Below, piece after piece: positions 61,540-64,000 of a stretch of 64,000 nucleotides of DNA. The translations under genes were made by a program, and so were the position numbers. Every line of letters begins with the position of its first letter. Within the stretch, counting starts at the first letter, position 1. The stretch covers positions 1 through 64,000 of the forward strand of contig NZ_QOHG01000023.1 in assembly GCF_003319125.1 (NCBI RefSeq). The letters are read 5' to 3'. This DNA is from Blastococcus sp. TF02A-26 (GTDB lineage: Bacteria > Actinomycetota > Actinomycetes > Mycobacteriales > Geodermatophilaceae). The notes under the pieces were generated by a model that did no database searches, was not told the origin of the DNA, and saw only the letters and a program-made list of their open reading frames with translations.

Positions 61540-62792
61540 AGACGGACCTCGTCCTGCTTGCCGGCGGGCTCGTCGCGCTCGGCGTGGCCGCCCTGTCCGA
61601 GCGCCTGCGCCGATTCCCGGTGTCCGAGCCGCTGCTCGGCTTGCTCGCCGGGATCGTCCTGGGCCCGTCCGTCGCCGGCCTGCTCGACGTGCGGCCGCTG
61701 ACCGAGGACCACACCTGGCTGCACACCGCCACCCGGATCCTGCTGGCGATCTCCGTGATGGCGGTGGCCCTGCGTTACCCACTGGGCGCGGTCCGGTCGC
61801 GGATCCGTCCGGTGCTGATCCTCCTGGCCGTCGCCCTGCCGCTCATGGCCCTCATCACCGCCGGTCTGTCGGCGTGGCTGCTCGGTGTGGGACTGGGTTC
61901 TGCGGCGCTGCTCGGCGCGGCGCTGTGCCCGACCGACCCGGTGCTGGCGTCCAGCGTCGTCACCGGAAGCCCGGCTGAGCGGGACCTGCCCGCCCGGGAC
62001 CGGCAGGTCCTCTCGTTGGAGTCCGGCGCCAACGACGGCTTGGCGCTGCCGCTGGTGCTCGTCGCCATCGCGATCGCCGGCCCCTTGACCGGCGCCGAGG
62101 CCGCGCTGGAGTCGCTGTGGCAGGTGGCCGGGGCGGTCGTCGTCGGGCTGGTCACCGGATGGCTCGGCGGGCGGGCGCTCAGGGCCGGCGAGGAACACGG
62201 CTCCACCGACCCCGGTCCCCTCGCCCTGTTCACCGCGGTGCTGGCCCTCACGGTGCTCGGGCTCTCCGGGCTGATCCACGTCGACGGCGTGCTCGCCGTG
62301 TTCGTCTGTGGGCTCGCCTTCAACGGCGTGAGCACCGGCTCCGAACGGACGTCGGACGTGCCGATCGACGAGGCCGTCAACCGCTTCCTCGTCCTGCCGC
62401 TGTTCATCGGCATCGGCGCCGCCCTGCCGTGGGCGGCCTGGGCCGACCTCGGCTGGCGCGGGTTGTTGCTGGCCGGGGCCGTGCTCCTGCTGCGCCGACT
62501 GCCGATCCTGGTGGCGCTGCGCCGCCCGCTGCGGTTGGGCTGGCCGGACGCTTTCCACCTGGGGTGGTTCGGCCCGATCGGTGTCTCGGCGCTGTTCTAC
62601 CTCGCGCTGGAGGCCAAGCGGCTCGGCGCCGACCCCACCGTGCTCGCCGCCGGCAGCCTCGTGGTGGTGGCCAGCGTCGTCGTCCACGGGGTGACTGCCG
62701 CACCGGGCCGGGCCGCCTACCGGGCTGCCACCCGGCACGAGGGCCGCCCCGCCGCAGCGGCCGCCCCCGGACACAACGACCGGCGGGGATGA
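61536..62792 (+). CDS. Cation/proton antiporter (CPA1-like)
   Basis: The 418-residue product has about 12 membrane helices with the family's PTDPVLASSVV loop and SLESGANDGLALPLVLVA (Asp-rich ion-binding site), typical of Na+/H+ antiporters. It has no large cytoplasmic regulatory tail. The GTG start overlaps the upstream channel-like gene (GTGA) and the stop is 10 bases from a convergent potassium channel gene. It probably exchanges Na+ or K+ for protons. Confidence 0.9.
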   Translation: MKTDLVLLAGGLVALGVAALSERLRRFPVSEPLLGLLAGIVLGPSVAGLLDVRPLTEDHTWLHTATRILLAISVMAVALRYPLGAVRSRIRPVLILLAVALPLMALITAGLSAWLLGVGLGSAALLGAALCPTDPVLASSVVTGSPAERDLPARDRQVLSLESGANDGLALPLVLVAIAIAGPLTGAEAALESLWQVAGAVVVGLVTGWLGGRALRAGEEHGSTDPGPLALFTAVLALTVLGLSGLIHVDGVLAVFVCGLAFNGVSTGSERTSDVPIDEAVNRFLVLPLFIGIGAALPWAAWADLGWRGLLLAGAVLLLRRLPILVALRRPLRLGWPDAFHLGWFGPIGVSALFYLALEAKRLGADPTVLAAGSLVVVASVVVHGVTAAPGRAAYRAATRHEGRPAAAAAPGHNDRRG

Positions 62793-62802
62793 AGCCCCGA
62801 CC

Positions 62803-63693
62803 TCACCGCGCGCGGGCGAGCTCCTGCCCGTGGTCTTCCGCGTAGGCCGAGGCGATCGCCCTGGCCGGGCCGCCGACGTGGAGAAAGTGCTCGTCCACCA
62901 CCTGCAGGTAGTCCTCCACCGCGGCGCCCAGCAACTCTCCGGCGTAGCGCGCGTCAACACCCGCTGTGCGCCGGGCGTGCTCGCTCAGGTGCAGCGCCAC
63001 CCCCAGCATCGCCGGCAGGGAGGTCTCGGGATCGCCGTCCCGGAAGTAGTAGGTCTCGGCGTACTGGGTGAGGTCGACCCGCAGCTGCGCGAGCTCGACC
63101 GCCAGGTCCTTCAGGAGAGGCGCGGCCATCGCCGAGCGCGGGTCGGCCACCAACCCGAGGGTGCCGACCCGGCGCAGTAGCGACAGCCGCACCGCCAGCG
63201 CACGGCGCCGGGTCAGCGCCGGGTACACCTGCAGCACCCACGAGACCGCGGCCGTGAGCAGCCCGAACCCGACGAGCGCCTGAACCGGCACCGCGATCCG
63301 AAGCCAGTCCGCCGCCGGGACGATGTCACCGAAACCGAGCGTGGCCAGGGTGACGGTGGACAGGTAGACGGCGTCCAGGAAGCCCGCCCGGGAGGTGGGG
63401 TCCAGGCTGCTTCCGAAGACGAACCCGCCCGGTAGGTGCGGCCAGTACACCAGCGCCGAGCCCAGCAGGATCAGCAGCACCCAGGCCAGCACGACCACGA
63501 CCATCGCCAGCGGCCCGACCAACGGCCCCAGCGCTCGGCGGCTACGCCCGATACGCCACACCCCCGCCATCAGTCGGCGGCTGAGACCACCGCGGCCGGT
63601 GGGGTGCCAGATCGTGTGGAAGATGTCGCGCAGCGCCATGAGCACCAGCGCTGCGCCGACCGCGGTCACGACCCATCCCAGAGCACCCGTCAC
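62803..63693 (-). CDS. Two-helix potassium channel family protein
   Basis: The 296-residue product has N-terminal helices (about 5-20, 62-85), a pore loop with the filter TLGFGD (STVTLATLGFGDIV near residue 135), a second pore helix, and a cytoplasmic helical domain of about 130 residues. TLGFGD is a common variant of TVGYGD, so potassium selectivity is likely. It converges with the antiporter gene. The GTG at 63693 is the first start. Confidence 0.88.
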   Translation of the reverse strand: MTGALGWVVTAVGAALVLMALRDIFHTIWHPTGRGGLSRRLMAGVWRIGRSRRALGPLVGPLAMVVVVLAWVLLILLGSALVYWPHLPGGFVFGSSLDPTSRAGFLDAVYLSTVTLATLGFGDIVPAADWLRIAVPVQALVGFGLLTAAVSWVLQVYPALTRRRALAVRLSLLRRVGTLGLVADPRSAMAAPLLKDLAVELAQLRVDLTQYAETYYFRDGDPETSLPAMLGVALHLSEHARRTAGVDARYAGELLGAAVEDYLQVVDEHFLHVGGPARAIASAYAEDHGQELARAR

Positions 63694-63726
63694 TCGCCGA
63701 GCCTGTCAACCGTCGGGAGGTGACGT

Positions 63727-63732
63727 GGGTAG
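63727..63732 (+). promoter_or_regulatory. Possible GGGTAG -10 box before the DUF421 gene
   Basis: GGGTAG lies 9 bases before the ATG at 63742. The -35 region is unclear (GTCA at 63705-63708 would need an 18-base spacer). Confidence 0.35.
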
Positions 63733-63741
63733 TGGGCCAGC

Positions 63742-64000
63742 ATGTGGTTCGACTCCTGGTCTGACATCGTCCGGATCCTCGCCGTCGGAGCGGCGGCCTA
63801 CCTCGCGCTCGTGGTCCTGCTCCGGGTGTCCGGCAAACGGACACTGGCCAAGCTCAACGCCTTCGACTGGGTGGTCAGCGTGGCCTTCGGCTCCACCCTG
63901 GCGACCATCCTGCTCAGCAGCGACGTTTCCTGGAGCGAGGGAGTCGTCGCCCTGGTCCTGCTCGCGGGATTGCAGTTCGTGGTCGCTCGGACGACGACCT
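63742..64000 (+). CDS. DUF421/YetF-family membrane protein, partial
   Basis: The first 86 residues are visible before the window ends. They have a membrane helix (about 10-28), RVSGKRTLAKLNAFDWVVSV, the highly conserved mark of the YetF/DUF421 family, and two further helices. Family members are membrane proteins with a cytoplasmic domain of unclear role, often stress induced. The end is cut by the window edge. Confidence 0.88.
   Translation, partial: MWFDSWSDIVRILAVGAAAYLALVVLLRVSGKRTLAKLNAFDWVVSVAFGSTLATILLSSDVSWSEGVVALVLLAGLQFVVARTTT

Noticed and set aside
1-64000. CRISPR array, rRNA or tRNA
   Set aside because: No regularly spaced repeats and no rRNA- or tRNA-like sequence were seen on reading.

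Overview
The window is GC-rich DNA with strong G/C bias at third codon positions, many GTG starts, 1-4 base ATGA/GTGA gene overlaps, ANTAR and RsbU-type regulators, and a glucosyl-3-phosphoglycerate synthase. This points to an actinobacterium. The gene mix and the repeated GGGTA-type stress promoters would fit a soil or rock actinobacterium such as the Geodermatophilaceae, but that placement is an inference. I saw no rRNA, tRNA or CRISPR array.

Region 1 (about 1-27.2 kb) looks like most of an integrative conjugative element. It holds two long minus-strand operons and a plus-strand recombination module. The operon from 12608 down to 101 encodes a conjugative type IV secretion machine: a MinD-like protein, pilin-like protein, VirB8-like protein, VirB6-like channel, SCO6880-type protein, VirB4 ATPase, M23 peptidase, VirD4 coupling ATPase and four unknown proteins. 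The operon from 24370 down to 13369 encodes a Tad/Flp pilus set: lipoprotein, secreted protein, CpaB-like, CpaE-like, CpaF, TadB, TadC, Flp pilin, two TadE-like, a TadG-like, and a 1069-residue membrane protein with LysM and transcriptional-activator (BTAD) regions. An XRE-like regulator, an excisionase and a tyrosine integrase close the element. No relaxase was recognised, so the element probably continues to the left.

Region 2 (27.2-43 kb) is rich in regulation and stress functions: a STAS protein opposite an RsbU-like phosphatase, a GAF-ANTAR regulator, an SMP-30-like protein with a hemerythrin-hydrolase fusion, a DsbA-like protein with a pyruvate-oxidase-like enzyme, an erythromycin-esterase-like protein, a phosphoribosyltransferase and a zinc alcohol dehydrogenase. 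Several of these share a GNNT-N15-GGGTA(G/C) promoter, suggesting one SigB/SigF-like regulon. Decayed genes lie among them: an alpha/beta hydrolase with two frameshifts, a DUF326-like fragment, a phosphoketolase N-terminal fragment and an IS5-like transposase fragment.

Region 3 (43.4-56.6 kb) is a sugar-metabolism zone. It has a glycosyltransferase and GpgS, a Gfo/Idh/MocA oxidoreductase followed by a decayed dehydrogenase, then an intact four-gene operon (glycosyltransferase, Gfo/Idh/MocA, dehydrogenase, histidine phosphatase), and later a fragment of a third Gfo/Idh/MocA gene. The region also has a broken glycerophosphodiesterase, a ComF-like phosphoribosyltransferase, a lipoprotein with a 30-residue membrane peptide and a DUF6766-like protein, and a short-chain dehydrogenase.

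Region 4 (56.6-64 kb) has a molybdopterin oxidoreductase operon whose large subunit carries an early amber codon, a channel-like protein with a cation/proton antiporter, a potassium channel, and a DUF421 protein cut by the window edge.
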